Assembly (NCBI GenBank): GCA_046484625.1
Contig: JAWOIO010000108.1
Span: 1-27,645, forward strand
Origin: DASUAO01 sp046484625
GTDB taxonomy: Bacteria > Actinomycetota > Acidimicrobiia > IMCC26256 > PALSA-555
Reading direction: 5' to 3'
DNA length: 27,645 nt
This document shows, one piece after another, positions 1 to 6,698 of the stretch (positions are counted from its first letter, which is position 1; the number at the start of each line of letters is the position of its first letter). The notes below the pieces were generated by a model, which searched no databases, was not told where the DNA came from, and saw only the letters and a list, made by a program, of their open reading frames with translations. A program made the translations under genes and the position numbers.

Positions 1-99
1 GTCAAGTTTACCATCAATGAGAAAAAAACCGTCCACCTCTGCGGCTGCAAACACACCGCCGACAAGCCCTACTGCGACGGGACGCATAATAGTCTTTAA
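1..99 (+). CDS. CDGSH-type iron-sulfur domain protein, C-terminal end (partial)
   Basis: The open frame enters from the left edge and stops at TAA 97-99, leaving the last 32 residues. They contain C-G-C-K-H-T-x3-P-Y-C-D-G-T-H, which fits the CDGSH signature (C-x-C-x2-[ST]-x3-P-x-C-D-G-x-H). Its three Cys and one His bind a 2Fe-2S cluster. Bacterial members are small soluble proteins with proposed redox or iron-sulfur roles. The N-terminus lies outside the window, so total length and any second CDGSH copy are unknown. Codon use is much less GC-biased than in genes beyond position 780, which places it with the Amt fragment in the foreign-looking first segment. Confidence 0.85.
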   Translation, partial: VKFTINEKKTVHLCGCKHTADKPYCDGTHNSL

Positions 100-294
100 A
101 GGACTCACCGCAGAGAAATAAAAAATCATGTTTAGTACTTAAGAACTATAGCTGGCTGATAAACAGAAATACGGTCCAGCGATAATGATTATCACTAAAA
201 TAGTTTAAAACTCTGCGCCCTCCGCGTCTCTGCGGTAAAACAAAAAAAGGGCGCCCGAGGGCGCCCTTTTGGTTTTGGCTTCCTGCCCTGAGGT
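100..294. other. AT-rich intergenic stretch with inverted-repeat pair
   Basis: No gene is seen between the convergent CDGSH and Amt genes. The stretch is AT-rich. It holds a 10-bp inverted-repeat pair, ACCGCAGAGA at 107-116 and TCTCTGCGGT at 227-236, that frames about 130 bp. It also holds a 6-1-6 palindrome, GATAAT-G-ATTATC, at 181-193, and a terminator hairpin at 245-270. The 'ctctgcg...ctctgcggt' wording resembles short dispersed repeats found between genes in some proteobacteria (inference from memory of such repeats). Confidence 0.6.
245..270 (-). terminator. Rho-independent terminator downstream of amt
   Basis: An inverted repeat pairs 245-256 (AAAAGGGCGCCC) with 259-270 (GGGCGCCCTTTT) around a 2-nt centre. 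On the minus strand the hairpin is followed by a U-run, from the seven A at 242-248. It lies about 25 nt past the Amt stop. The A/T flanks on both sides would let it also stop plus-strand transcription from the CDGSH gene. Confidence 0.85.
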
Positions 295-778
295 TTATCT
301 GCCGGAACCACGAGTACCGGTGAACTCGGGATAGGCTTCCATGCCACATTCGGCGAGATCCAGACCTTCGTATTCCTGCTCTTCGCTGACCCGAACTCCC
401 ATGATGGCCTTGATCACCAGCCAGACGATCAGACTGGCCACGAAGACCCACACCAGGATAGTGAGCAACCCGGCAAACTGACCGCCGAAGGTGGCACCGT
501 CGTTGGTCAGCGGTACGGCCAACAGGCCCCACATACCGACCACACCGTGGACCGAGATGGCACCAACCGGGTCATCGATCTTCAGCTTGTCCATGGCTAC
601 GATGGAGAACACGACCAGTGCACCACCGGCACCACCGATCAGGGTAGCACCCAGAGCACTCGGCGTATCCGGACCGGCCGTAATCGCTACCAGACCGGCC
701 AGTGCGCCGTTGAGTGCCATGGTCAGGTCGGCCTTGCCGAACAGCATGCGTGCCACGATCAATGCCGCGGAAGCGCTG
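295..778 (-). CDS. amtB: AmtB-type ammonium transporter, C-terminal part (cut at segment join)
   Basis: The minus-strand frame ends at TAA (295-297) and gives about 160 residues typical of the C-terminal third of Amt channels. It contains ALNGALAGLVAITAGPD, then GGAGGALVV, then the conserved DDPVGAISVHGVVGMWGLLA stretch with its pore-associated His, and two more hydrophobic helices. The cytoplasmic tail carries VSEEQEYEGLDLAECG, the type that contacts PII protein GlnK. Membrane ammonium uptake follows from the family. Family resemblance stops near 770-780: upstream the same frame reads unrelated GC-rich sequence, so the 5' two thirds are absent. The GTG near 798 that would open this frame is accidental. 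It is transcribed toward the terminator at 245-270. Confidence 0.88.
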
Positions 779-783
779 CCAGG
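768..783. other. Abrupt join between moderate-GC and high-GC DNA, probable assembly chimera
   Basis: Left of this point the minus strand encodes Amt; right of it the minus strand encodes a haloalkane dehalogenase in a different frame. Both identifiable proteins are cut in mid-domain. Base composition changes from mixed to strongly GC-rich at the same place. The short string around GGAAGCGCTGCC (769-780) fits both coding frames (S-A-S-A in Amt, W-Q-R-F in the dehalogenase), so a short microhomology may have allowed misjoining or recombination. Confidence 0.8.
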
Positions 784-1276
784 CGAGGAACGCGTCACCG
801 GGCGGCCGGTCGCCGGTCGGCAGGAAGGTGTTCGCCGCGACGACGCGCGCGAACCGGTCCGGGTGCTCTCCCACGAGGCGAAGTCCGATGAGCCCGCCCC
901 AGTCCTGGCACACCAGCGTGATGTCGTGCAGGTCGAGCGCCTCGACGGTGGCCCATGCCCAGTCGACGTGCCGTTGGTAGGTGTAGTCCGATCGCTCGGT
1001 CGGCTTGTCGGAGCGGCCGAAGCCGACGAGGTCGGGCGCGACGGCGCGCAACCCCGCGTCGACGAGCACAGGGATCATCGTGCGGTAGAGGTACGACCAC
1101 GACGGTTCCCCGTGCATCAGCAGCACGACTGGCGCGTCGGCCTGCCCCTCGTCGAGGTAGTGGACGCGGAGCTGGGTGTCGGAGCCGTCGCCGGCCGGGA
1201 TCTCGACGTGGTGGGGTGCGAACGGGAAGCCCGCGAGCCCGACGAAGCGGTCCTCGGGAGTTCGTACGACGTCCAT
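779..1276 (-). CDS. Haloalkane dehalogenase (DhlA-like alpha/beta hydrolase), N-terminal part, cut
   Basis: Start is ATG at 1276-1274, preceded by AGGAG about 8 nt upstream. About 165 residues are readable before the join. They match the DhlA layout: RTPEDRF near the N-terminus, the halide-site motif H55-G-E-P-S-W-S-Y-L-Y, DLVGFGRSDKP near 82-92, and the nucleophile elbow V-C-Q-D125-W126-G-G, where Asp attacks the carbon-halogen bond and the Trp helps bind halide. The last native-looking residues are DAFLAWQRF. The cap domain, the acid and the catalytic His are lost at the join with Amt DNA. In the source genome the gene was presumably complete, at about 300 residues. It is divergent from the serine hydrolase gene at 1396 across a tandem-repeat promoter region. 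Confidence 0.85.
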
Positions 1277-1309
1277 GAGCTGGCTCCTGCCTGGTGGGGA
1301 TGCGGGGTC

Positions 1310-1387
1310 GGGTCCGCCGGTCGGGTCCGCCTGTCGGGTCCGCCTGTCGGGTCCGCCTGTCGGGTCCGCCGGTGGGGTCCGTAGGAT
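1310..1387. repeat. 13-bp tandem repeat, six units, in a divergent promoter region
   Basis: Units of the form GGGTCCGCC[TG]GT[CG] begin at 1310, 1323, 1336, 1349 and 1362. A sixth degenerate unit at 1375-1387 ends in TAGGAT. Three inner units (1323, 1336, 1349) are identical. The array fills most of the 119-bp gap between the divergent dehalogenase and serine hydrolase genes. Confidence 0.92.
1382..1387 (+). promoter_or_regulatory. Candidate -10 element (TAGGAT) of a leaderless promoter
   Basis: TAGGAT lies 8 nt before the ATG at 1396 and no ribosome binding site is visible, as expected if transcription starts at or near the start codon. The hexamer is inside the last, degenerate unit of the 13-bp repeat. 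Confidence 0.45.
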
Positions 1388-1395
1388 GCCCCACC

Positions 1396-2559
1396 ATGGC
1401 CGAAGGCGCATGGGAACCGGAGTTCGCCGAAGTCGCGTCGACGCTCGACGCCACGGTCGCCGCCCGCGGTGAGGGTGGCGCCTCGGTCTGCGTGTACCAC
1501 CGCGGCCGCCCGGTGGTGGACATCTGGGCCGGCGACAGGGACGTCGGCGTCGCGTGGGCGGCCGACACGCTGGTCATGGCGTTCTCCACGACCAAGGGCG
1601 TCGCCTCGACGCTCCTCCACCAGTGCGTCGATCGGGGCCTGCTCGACTACGACGACCGGGTCGCCGAGCACTGGCCCGAGTTCGCGGTGCACGGCAAGGA
1701 AGCGATCACCGTCCGTCAGGTGCTGTCGCATCGAGCCGGCCTCTATGACCTCACGGGTGTCGCGTCGTCCGCACTCGACCTCCTCGACTGGGATCGGATG
1801 GTCGAGGGGGTCGCGGCGATGACGCCGGCACTCGAGCCCGGGTCGGCGAGCGCGTACCACGCAGTGACGTTCGGATGGCTCGTGGGTGGACTGATCGAGC
1901 GCGTCACCAACACGCCGTTCCGCGATGTCCTGGCCACCGGGCTCGTCGATCCACTGGGCCTCGACGGTTGCTACATCGGGGCCCCCACCGACCAGCTCCC
2001 GCGCGTCGCGGAGTTGTTTCGCGGTGGACTCGCCGACGAGATGACGACCGACCCCGGCGAGCTCGTCGAGGTCGCCCGCCAGCTGGGTTTCACCGTCCAC
2101 CCGGAGCTCATCGCCGCGGCGCTCCCGGCGTGGGTCGGCGACCTCCCCATCGAGGAGACGCTCGAGATCCCGATCCCGGCCGCGAACGGTTGCTTCACCG
2201 CGCGATCCCTGGCGCGCATCTACGCCGCACTCGCCGCAGGCGGCGAGGTCGACGGCGTGCGCGTGATGGGCGCCGACACACTGGCGCGCGCGACCGAGGT
2301 CCAGAACGAGACCGAGCCCGACCTCGTGCTCGCACTCCCGATGAGCTGGAGGCTCGGCTACCACGGGGCGATCACCACCGCCGGCGTGCTCCCGCAGGCC
2401 TTCGGCCACCAGGGCCTCGGCGGCTCCGGTGCCTTCGCCGATCCCGAACGCGATCTTGCCGTTGCCTACCTGCCGAATGCGCTGGGTTCCATGCTGGCCG
2501 GCGATCTCCGGCTGCTCGAGATCGGCGGCGCGGCGGTGCGGAGCGCCGACGCAGCCTGA
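1396..2559 (+). CDS. Class C beta-lactamase-fold serine hydrolase (esterase/EstB or LACTB type)
   Basis: This 387-residue protein has the beta-lactamase/penicillin-binding fold. The S64-T-T-K67 motif supplies the acylated Ser and general-base Lys. Y154-H-A sits in the place of the class C Tyr motif, and H338-Q-G replaces KTG, as in many EstB-like esterases. LSHRAGLYDL near 110-119 is also typical of this group. There is no signal peptide, so it is probably cytoplasmic and acts on esters rather than antibiotics (inference). The ATG at 1396 is preferred over an upstream in-frame ATG at 1294 because that extension would only translate the GC-rich repeat. It converges with the thioesterase gene, with one base between the stops. 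Confidence 0.88.
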   Translation: MAEGAWEPEFAEVASTLDATVAARGEGGASVCVYHRGRPVVDIWAGDRDVGVAWAADTLVMAFSTTKGVASTLLHQCVDRGLLDYDDRVAEHWPEFAVHGKEAITVRQVLSHRAGLYDLTGVASSALDLLDWDRMVEGVAAMTPALEPGSASAYHAVTFGWLVGGLIERVTNTPFRDVLATGLVDPLGLDGCYIGAPTDQLPRVAELFRGGLADEMTTDPGELVEVARQLGFTVHPELIAAALPAWVGDLPIEETLEIPIPAANGCFTARSLARIYAALAAGGEVDGVRVMGADTLARATEVQNETEPDLVLALPMSWRLGYHGAITTAGVLPQAFGHQGLGGSGAFADPERDLAVAYLPNALGSMLAGDLRLLEIGGAAVRSADAA

Positions 2560-2560
2560 G

Positions 2561-2992
2561 CTACTCGACGATCCGGTACACGAGCGTCGCAGTGGCGAGG
2601 GCCTTGCCGTCGGGATCGCGGACGTGGATCTCGGCGAAGCTGAGGTCGCGCCCGCGCTTGACGCATCGCGCCTCGGCGACGAGATCGGTGTAGGGGCTCG
2701 CGCCGACGTAGTTCACGGTCATCGAGATGGTCGCGGCACGTGCGCCGCGGTCGAAGTCGTGTCCCGCCCACACCGCGGCTGCCCCGGCGGTGTCGATGAG
2801 GGAGGCGACGGCGCCCCCGTGATAGGCGCCACCACCGTTGGTGAGCCCCTCGGCGAACGGGACTCGCAACCGCACGCCATCCGGCGTCCACTCTTCGACC
2901 ACGATGCCCAGTCGCCCGATGTAGGGCGTCGCGAGCATGACCTCCCGCATCGCAAGGCGCGCGCGGGTCTGCTCTTCGGCGCTCCTCGGCAT
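2561..2992 (-). CDS. Hotdog-fold thioesterase (PaaI family)
   Basis: A 143-residue single hotdog domain of normal family length. The N-G-G-G-A-Y-H58-G-G-A-V-A-S-L-I-D67 stretch is the PaaI-type motif that begins the central helix; His and Asp take part in thioester hydrolysis or acyl-CoA binding. The strand pattern continues through TISMTVNYVG to a typical LVYRIVE end. The likely role is hydrolysis of acyl- or aryl-CoA thioesters in the cytoplasm, freeing CoA in a catabolic pathway. The ATG at 2992 has GGAG about 8 nt upstream. Longer in-frame readings upstream are low-complexity antisense of the next gene. The substrate cannot be deduced. Confidence 0.87.
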   Translation of the reverse strand: MPRSAEEQTRARLAMREVMLATPYIGRLGIVVEEWTPDGVRLRVPFAEGLTNGGGAYHGGAVASLIDTAGAAAVWAGHDFDRGARAATISMTVNYVGASPYTDLVAEARCVKRGRDLSFAEIHVRDPDGKALATATLVYRIVE

Positions 2993-3036
2993 CGGTCGGC
3001 TCCAGTTCGTGCATGGGATGCGGGGCAGGCAGACGT

Positions 3037-3042
3037 TACGCT
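3037..3042 (+). promoter_or_regulatory. Candidate -10 element (TACGCT) of a leaderless promoter
   Basis: TACGCT ends 6 nt before the ATG at 3049, and no Shine-Dalgarno sequence is present. It lies in the divergent gap after the thioesterase start. Confidence 0.45.
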
Positions 3043-3048
3043 GGATCG

Positions 3049-3822
3049 ATGGCCCGCGACTCCACGCCGCACGCGGCCTCGCCTGCGGAGTCACGGACAG
3101 AACGGACGAAAGCGGCGCGGGCGCGGCGCCGACGGCGGTCGTGGCTCGTCGGCGGGGCCGTGGTCGTCGTCGCGGGAATCGCCACGGGCACCGCCCTGGC
3201 GCTGTCGGGGGGTGAGGAGCGCAAAGCCGCGCCGATCTCGACGCGTCGCTCGACGACGACCAGCACCACAGCTTCCACGACGACCACGACGACGCCGGTC
3301 GCCACGACCGCCGTGCCCCGGTCGACCGATCCGGTCGTCGCACTCGCGCAGCAGTACGACGGCCGCTACGTCGGGACCTGGGCGAACACGACGCTCGCGA
3401 CCACAGGTCCTGCCACCCTCGAGCTCCGGATCGATCCGGTCACCGGCACCGCGACCGTCGACTCCGACTTCGAGGGGGACCTGTTCAGGAACGGATCGAC
3501 GCAGCCGCGCCGGATCACCGGGACGGTGACGCTCGGCGATCCCGCCGCGGCGGTCACCACCCAGACGAAGGCCTTCGGTGCGGTGACCGGTCGGCTCGAC
3601 GAGTCGCTCGCGATCGTCCTCACTGCCCCCGACGTCCCCGAGGCCAAGGTGCAGTCGTTCGAGCTCATCGGGCGACTGCGCTCGGACCTCACGGGGTTCG
3701 ACGCGACCTTCTCGATCGTGCACCGTGACGGATCGACCTCCGTCGGGACCGTGACCGTCCTGTGCGACCCAGCGGGTGCGCGCGGCAGCGAGGTCACCAC
3801 GGTGTGCGCCCTGTCGGGGTAG
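3049..3822 (+). CDS. Membrane-anchored protein with Thr-rich linker and extracytoplasmic domain, unknown function
   Basis: 257 residues. Residues 1-31 are charged and Arg-rich (cytoplasmic). Residues 32-52 form one hydrophobic segment, SWLVGGAVVVVAGIATGTAL, which should act as signal anchor with the C-terminus outside. Residues 64-93 are a Thr/Ser-rich spacer. The remaining ~160 residues form a beta-rich domain beginning QQYDGRYVGTW, with two Cys near the C-terminus (LCDP and TVCAL) that could form a disulfide. The family is not recognised. The layout is common for actinobacterial surface proteins exposed on a Thr-rich stalk. The ATG at 3049 was chosen over one at 3013 because of the upstream TACGCT and the start of the basic tail. 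Confidence 0.78.
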   Translation: MARDSTPHAASPAESRTERTKAARARRRRRSWLVGGAVVVVAGIATGTALALSGGEERKAAPISTRRSTTTSTTASTTTTTTPVATTAVPRSTDPVVALAQQYDGRYVGTWANTTLATTGPATLELRIDPVTGTATVDSDFEGDLFRNGSTQPRRITGTVTLGDPAAAVTTQTKAFGAVTGRLDESLAIVLTAPDVPEAKVQSFELIGRLRSDLTGFDATFSIVHRDGSTSVGTVTVLCDPAGARGSEVTTVCALSG

Positions 3823-3888
3823 GCCGCCGGACCGCCTGTCGGGCTCGGCGCGTGGCGCGTCGGGGGTGGCCGGCCGCGGAGGCGTCGC

Positions 3889-3894
3889 TAGCAT
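3889..3894 (+). promoter_or_regulatory. Candidate -10 element (TAGCAT) of a leaderless promoter
   Basis: TAGCAT ends 6 nt before the GTG at 3901, with no ribosome binding site between them. Confidence 0.45.
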
Positions 3895-3900
3895 CGCCCG

Positions 3901-4401
3901 GTGGTCCGCATCGTCACGCTCTGCACGGGGAACGCGGCGCGTTCGGTGATGGGCGGTGCGATCATCCGGGCGCGGCGCGCCGACCTCGAGGTCGTCACCG
4001 CCGGCACCCACGTGATCGAGGGGATGCCCATGAGCTGGCGGACGCGAGACGCGCTCGCCGGCCTCGAGGTCGCCGCGGACGGGCATCGGTCGCACCAGCT
4101 GCGCGAGGGCGACGTCGCGGGTGCCGACCTGGTGCTCGCGATGGCGGGGGAGCACGTCTCCTACGTCCGCCGGGTGCATCCGCTCGCGGCGTCGAGGACG
4201 GCCACGCTGAAGCGACTCGTCCGCGACCTCGGGCCGGGGCCGGCGCCACTCGAGCAGCGGGTCACCGCGCTCGGGCTCGAGGCGGTCCAGATCGAGGACT
4301 GGGAGGACGTCGACGACCCCGCGGGCGGCGACCTGCCCGAGTTCGAGGCGTGCGCCCGCGAGATCGACGATCTGCTCGCCCGGCTGCTCCCGGTCCTCTG
4401 A
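3901..4401 (+). CDS. Low-molecular-weight protein tyrosine phosphatase / arsenate-reductase-like protein
   Basis: 166 residues starting at GTG. The N-terminal loop V-T-L-C8-T-G-N-A-A-R14-S fits the C-x5-R phosphate-binding signature of the LMW-PTP family, with Cys8 as nucleophile. D139-P140 near the C-terminus fits the general-acid Asp-Pro pair. The length is near the usual 150-160. The canonical second loop Cys is Ala here (GNAARS rather than GNICRS). A protein-tyrosine or small-molecule phosphatase role in the cytoplasm follows from the family. No kinase gene or ars gene is nearby, so the partner is unknown. Confidence 0.8.
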   Translation: MVRIVTLCTGNAARSVMGGAIIRARRADLEVVTAGTHVIEGMPMSWRTRDALAGLEVAADGHRSHQLREGDVAGADLVLAMAGEHVSYVRRVHPLAASRTATLKRLVRDLGPGPAPLEQRVTALGLEAVQIEDWEDVDDPAGGDLPEFEACAREIDDLLARLLPVL

Positions 4402-4444
4402 TCGCGCCGCGGCCGACGACCGTCGCCGCCTGTCCCGTCCCCCT

Positions 4445-4465
4445 GATCTGAGTTACCGTCAGATC
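4445..4465 (+). promoter_or_regulatory. Inverted repeat over candidate -10, putative operator of the liv operon
   Basis: GATCTGA (4445-4451) and TCAGATC (4459-4465) form a perfect 7-bp inverted repeat with a 7-nt spacer. The candidate -10 TACCGT (4454-4459) sits in the spacer. The site lies 25 nt before the LivG start at 4491, which has a GGGGGAAGG ribosome binding site at about 4476-4484. The placement fits a dimeric repressor that blocks the promoter. Confidence 0.5.
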
Positions 4466-4490
4466 CTCGCCGACCGGGGGGAAGGCCACG

Positions 4491-5318
4491 ATGCCGCAGG
4501 GCGCGCCGAGCACGGCCGAGCCGTCCACGGCCGCGCCGGTGCTCGCGCTCGACGACGTGACGGTGCGCTTCGGCGGGATCGTCGCGCTCGAGGAGGTCAG
4601 CCTCACCGTCTCGCCGGGCGAGGTGCTCGGGCTCATCGGACCCAACGGCGCGGGCAAGACCACCTTGTTCGACGTGATCTCGGGGGTGCGCACTCCTGAC
4701 GACGGTCGGGTCACCTTCGGTGGGGCCGACATCACCCGCCTCGGGGCGGTCGCCCGCGCCCGTCGCGGGCTGCGCCGCACGTTCCAGCGGGTCCAGACCT
4801 TCGGCTGGCTCAGCGTCGAGGACAACGTGCTCGCGGGGCTCGAGTGGCGCGGCGGGGGCGGGGGCATCCTCGCCGACCTCGTGGCGTTCCCCACGCGGCG
4901 CCGACGGGAGCACCAACGGCGCCTGCGGGTGGCCGAGGTGATCGAGCAGTGCGGGTTGACCGCGGTGGCCGCGGACCCGGCCGGCTCGCTCCCGATCGGG
5001 CTCGCCCGGATGGTGGAGGTGGCACGGGCCATCGTCGATCGCCCGACGCTCGTGCTCCTCGACGAGCCCACCTCGGGGCTCGATGACACCGAGGCCGAGC
5101 GTCTCGGCGCCCTGATCCAGGCGATCCGCGCCGACGCGTCCTGTGCGGTGATCCTGGTCGAGCACGACGTCCGGTTCGTCATGGAGAACTGCGACCGCGT
5201 CGTGGTGCTCGACCTCGGGCAGGTGCTCGCGGTCGGCGACCCGAGCGAGATCCAGGCCAACGCCGCGGTGCGCAGCGCGTACCTCGGTGAGGCGGAAGCA
5301 ACACCGACACCACACTGA
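4491..5318 (+). CDS. livG: ABC transporter ATP-binding protein, LivG type
   Basis: 275 residues with the full nucleotide-binding domain: Walker A G50-PNGAGKTT, Q-loop region with TFQR near 97-100, signature region SLPIGLARMVEVARA at 166-180, Walker B LVLLDEP at 187-193 followed by TSGLD, and switch His225 in VEHD. LivG proteins power import of branched-chain amino acids, amides or related small acids from the cytoplasmic face. The signature loop reads LPIGLAR rather than LSYGQQR, so the usual Gln is missing; this may be a lineage variant. The ~18-residue Ala/Pro/Thr-rich N-terminus is probably disordered. It is the first gene of the transporter operon, 14 nt before the binding-protein gene. 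Confidence 0.9.
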   Translation: MPQGAPSTAEPSTAAPVLALDDVTVRFGGIVALEEVSLTVSPGEVLGLIGPNGAGKTTLFDVISGVRTPDDGRVTFGGADITRLGAVARARRGLRRTFQRVQTFGWLSVEDNVLAGLEWRGGGGGILADLVAFPTRRRREHQRRLRVAEVIEQCGLTAVAADPAGSLPIGLARMVEVARAIVDRPTLVLLDEPTSGLDDTEAERLGALIQAIRADASCAVILVEHDVRFVMENCDRVVVLDLGQVLAVGDPSEIQANAAVRSAYLGEAEATPTPH

Positions 5319-5332
5319 CCAAGGGGGAGATC

Positions 5333-6604
5333 GTGAAGCGAAAGAAGCTGGTGGCCGTCCTGGCTGCCGTCATCACGGTGGCTGCGGTCACGTCCGCGAC
5401 GACGGCGGGAGCCGGGTCGGGGACGCAGGCCCGCGGCATCGAGGACGGGGAGATCCTCGTCGGCGGACTGGGTCCGGCCTTCCCCTTCAAGGACTTCGGT
5501 GGCGAGACGGGCGCCAAGGCCCGGTTCGAGGTCGAGAACGCCAAGGGCGGGGTGAACGGTCTGAAGATCAACTACGTCGGCTGGGCCGACGACAACAACA
5601 GCGCCGAGACCAACCTCGCCGAGACGCAGCGTCTCGTCCAGCAGGACGGTGTCTTCGCGCTGGTCCCGGTCCTCACACCGAACTACATCCAGGCCGCGAA
5701 GTTCGCCGAGCAGCAGAAGGTCCCCGCGTTCGGGTGGGGGATCGCGCCCGGGTTCTGCACATCGAAGTACGCGTTCGGGTTCAGTGGATGTCTCGTGCCG
5801 CCACCCCCGGTGAAGGTCGCGAGCAACACGTGGGGTGGTCTCATCGACCAGTACTTCAAGGACCAGGGCGAGGCCGACGGCGCGAAGGGCAAGACAGCCG
5901 CGGTCATCTCCGAGGCGAACGACTCCGGCGAGTCGGGGAACGTCGTCATCGTGGCGACCGCGGAAGCGGTGGGCATGGAGATCGTGTACGACAAGGCGAG
6001 CATCCCGGCCCCGGATCCGGCGCCGGTCACCGACTTCTCACCGTACGTGACCGAGCTGATGACGAGCGACGGTGGTGCGCCGCCCGACGTCATCTTCCTC
6101 GTCACGTCCCAGGACACGCTCCAGGCGGGGCTCCAGACCGCACTCGACGCCGCGGGCTTCGACGGGCTGGCCACGAATGCCGTCCTGTACTCGCCACTCG
6201 CGACTGCACTCGTGAAGGGCGGGAGCGTGCTCACTCAGTTCGCCACGCCCGAGGCCGCGTCCACGACACCTGCGGTGCAGGAGTTCCTGGACGCGGTGGA
6301 GGCGGTTGCGGGCGACGAGCCCATCAACCAGCCGACGATCAGCGGCTACCTCGCGGCCGACATGTTCATCCAGGCGCTGAAGAAGGCCGGGAAGAACCCG
6401 ACGCCCGAGAAGGTGCAGAAGGCCGCGGCGAAGCTCAAGTACGGGATCGAGGGCTTCGTCGGTCCGACCACCTATCCGCGTGGCTTCACGCAGGGCACGC
6501 CCTGCGGGCAGCTCGTCGCGAGCGACGGGGTGGAGTGGTCGGTCCAGGTCCCGTTCCAGTGCTTCACCAACATCAACGTGAAGACCTTGAAGCCGATCAA
6601 GTAG
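5333..6604 (+). CDS. Liv-type ABC transporter substrate-binding protein
   Basis: 423 residues starting at GTG, with a GGGGGAG ribosome binding site 5-6 nt upstream. Residues 1-27 are a signal peptide: KRKK, a hydrophobic core, then a small-residue region around TTAGAGS. No lipobox Cys is seen, so it should be exported as a soluble or wall-associated protein. The mature part fits the periplasmic-binding-protein family used by Liv transporters: IEDGEILVGGLGP at the N-terminus, a GWADDNNSAETNLAETQRLV helix, VFALVPVLTP, and a second lobe with AVISEANDSGES. It should capture the ligand outside and deliver it to the fused permease downstream. Ligand identity is not readable; branched-chain amino acids, amides and aromatic or short-chain acids are all possible for the family. 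Confidence 0.9.
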   Translation: MKRKKLVAVLAAVITVAAVTSATTAGAGSGTQARGIEDGEILVGGLGPAFPFKDFGGETGAKARFEVENAKGGVNGLKINYVGWADDNNSAETNLAETQRLVQQDGVFALVPVLTPNYIQAAKFAEQQKVPAFGWGIAPGFCTSKYAFGFSGCLVPPPPVKVASNTWGGLIDQYFKDQGEADGAKGKTAAVISEANDSGESGNVVIVATAEAVGMEIVYDKASIPAPDPAPVTDFSPYVTELMTSDGGAPPDVIFLVTSQDTLQAGLQTALDAAGFDGLATNAVLYSPLATALVKGGSVLTQFATPEAASTTPAVQEFLDAVEAVAGDEPINQPTISGYLAADMFIQALKKAGKNPTPEKVQKAAAKLKYGIEGFVGPTTYPRGFTQGTPCGQLVASDGVEWSVQVPFQCFTNINVKTLKPIK

Positions 6605-6626
6605 CTCCACAGGACGCACGACGGAC

Positions 6627-6656
6627 GCGGCGGCCGGGCCCAGGCCCGGCCGCCGC
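6627..6656 (+). terminator. Strong intercistronic hairpin (no U-tract) between binding protein and permease fusion
   Basis: A perfect 14-bp inverted repeat pairs 6627-6640 with 6643-6656, with a 2-nt centre and almost pure GC. No T-run follows. It lies 22 nt after the binding-protein stop and 42 nt before the next start. It could protect the 3' end of the upstream message or attenuate transcription, so that binding protein exceeds permease. Confidence 0.65.
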
Positions 6657-6698
6657 ACTCCGTAGCGGTCGGATCCGACGGGGAGATCGAGAGGATCT

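Noticed and set aside
181..193. GATAAT-G-ATTATC, a Fur-box-like 6-1-6 palindrome
   Set aside because: It matches the Fur pattern, but lies between the 3' ends of two convergent genes with no promoter or start nearby, so a regulatory role is unlikely here.
1310..1387. CRISPR array
   Set aside because: The 13-bp units are directly adjacent with no spacers and there are no cas genes.
295..1411. Possible Amt-dehalogenase fusion protein
   Set aside because: The two proteins are in different reading frames across the join, so no fusion product can be made.
1117..2409. 430-residue open frame on the minus strand
   Set aside because: It is antisense to the serine hydrolase, crosses the repeat array and has no recognisable family.
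1396..2559. Antibiotic-resistance beta-lactamase
   Set aside because: There is no signal peptide and the motif set (STTK, Y154-H-A, HQG) is that of EstB-like esterases rather than exported AmpC enzymes.
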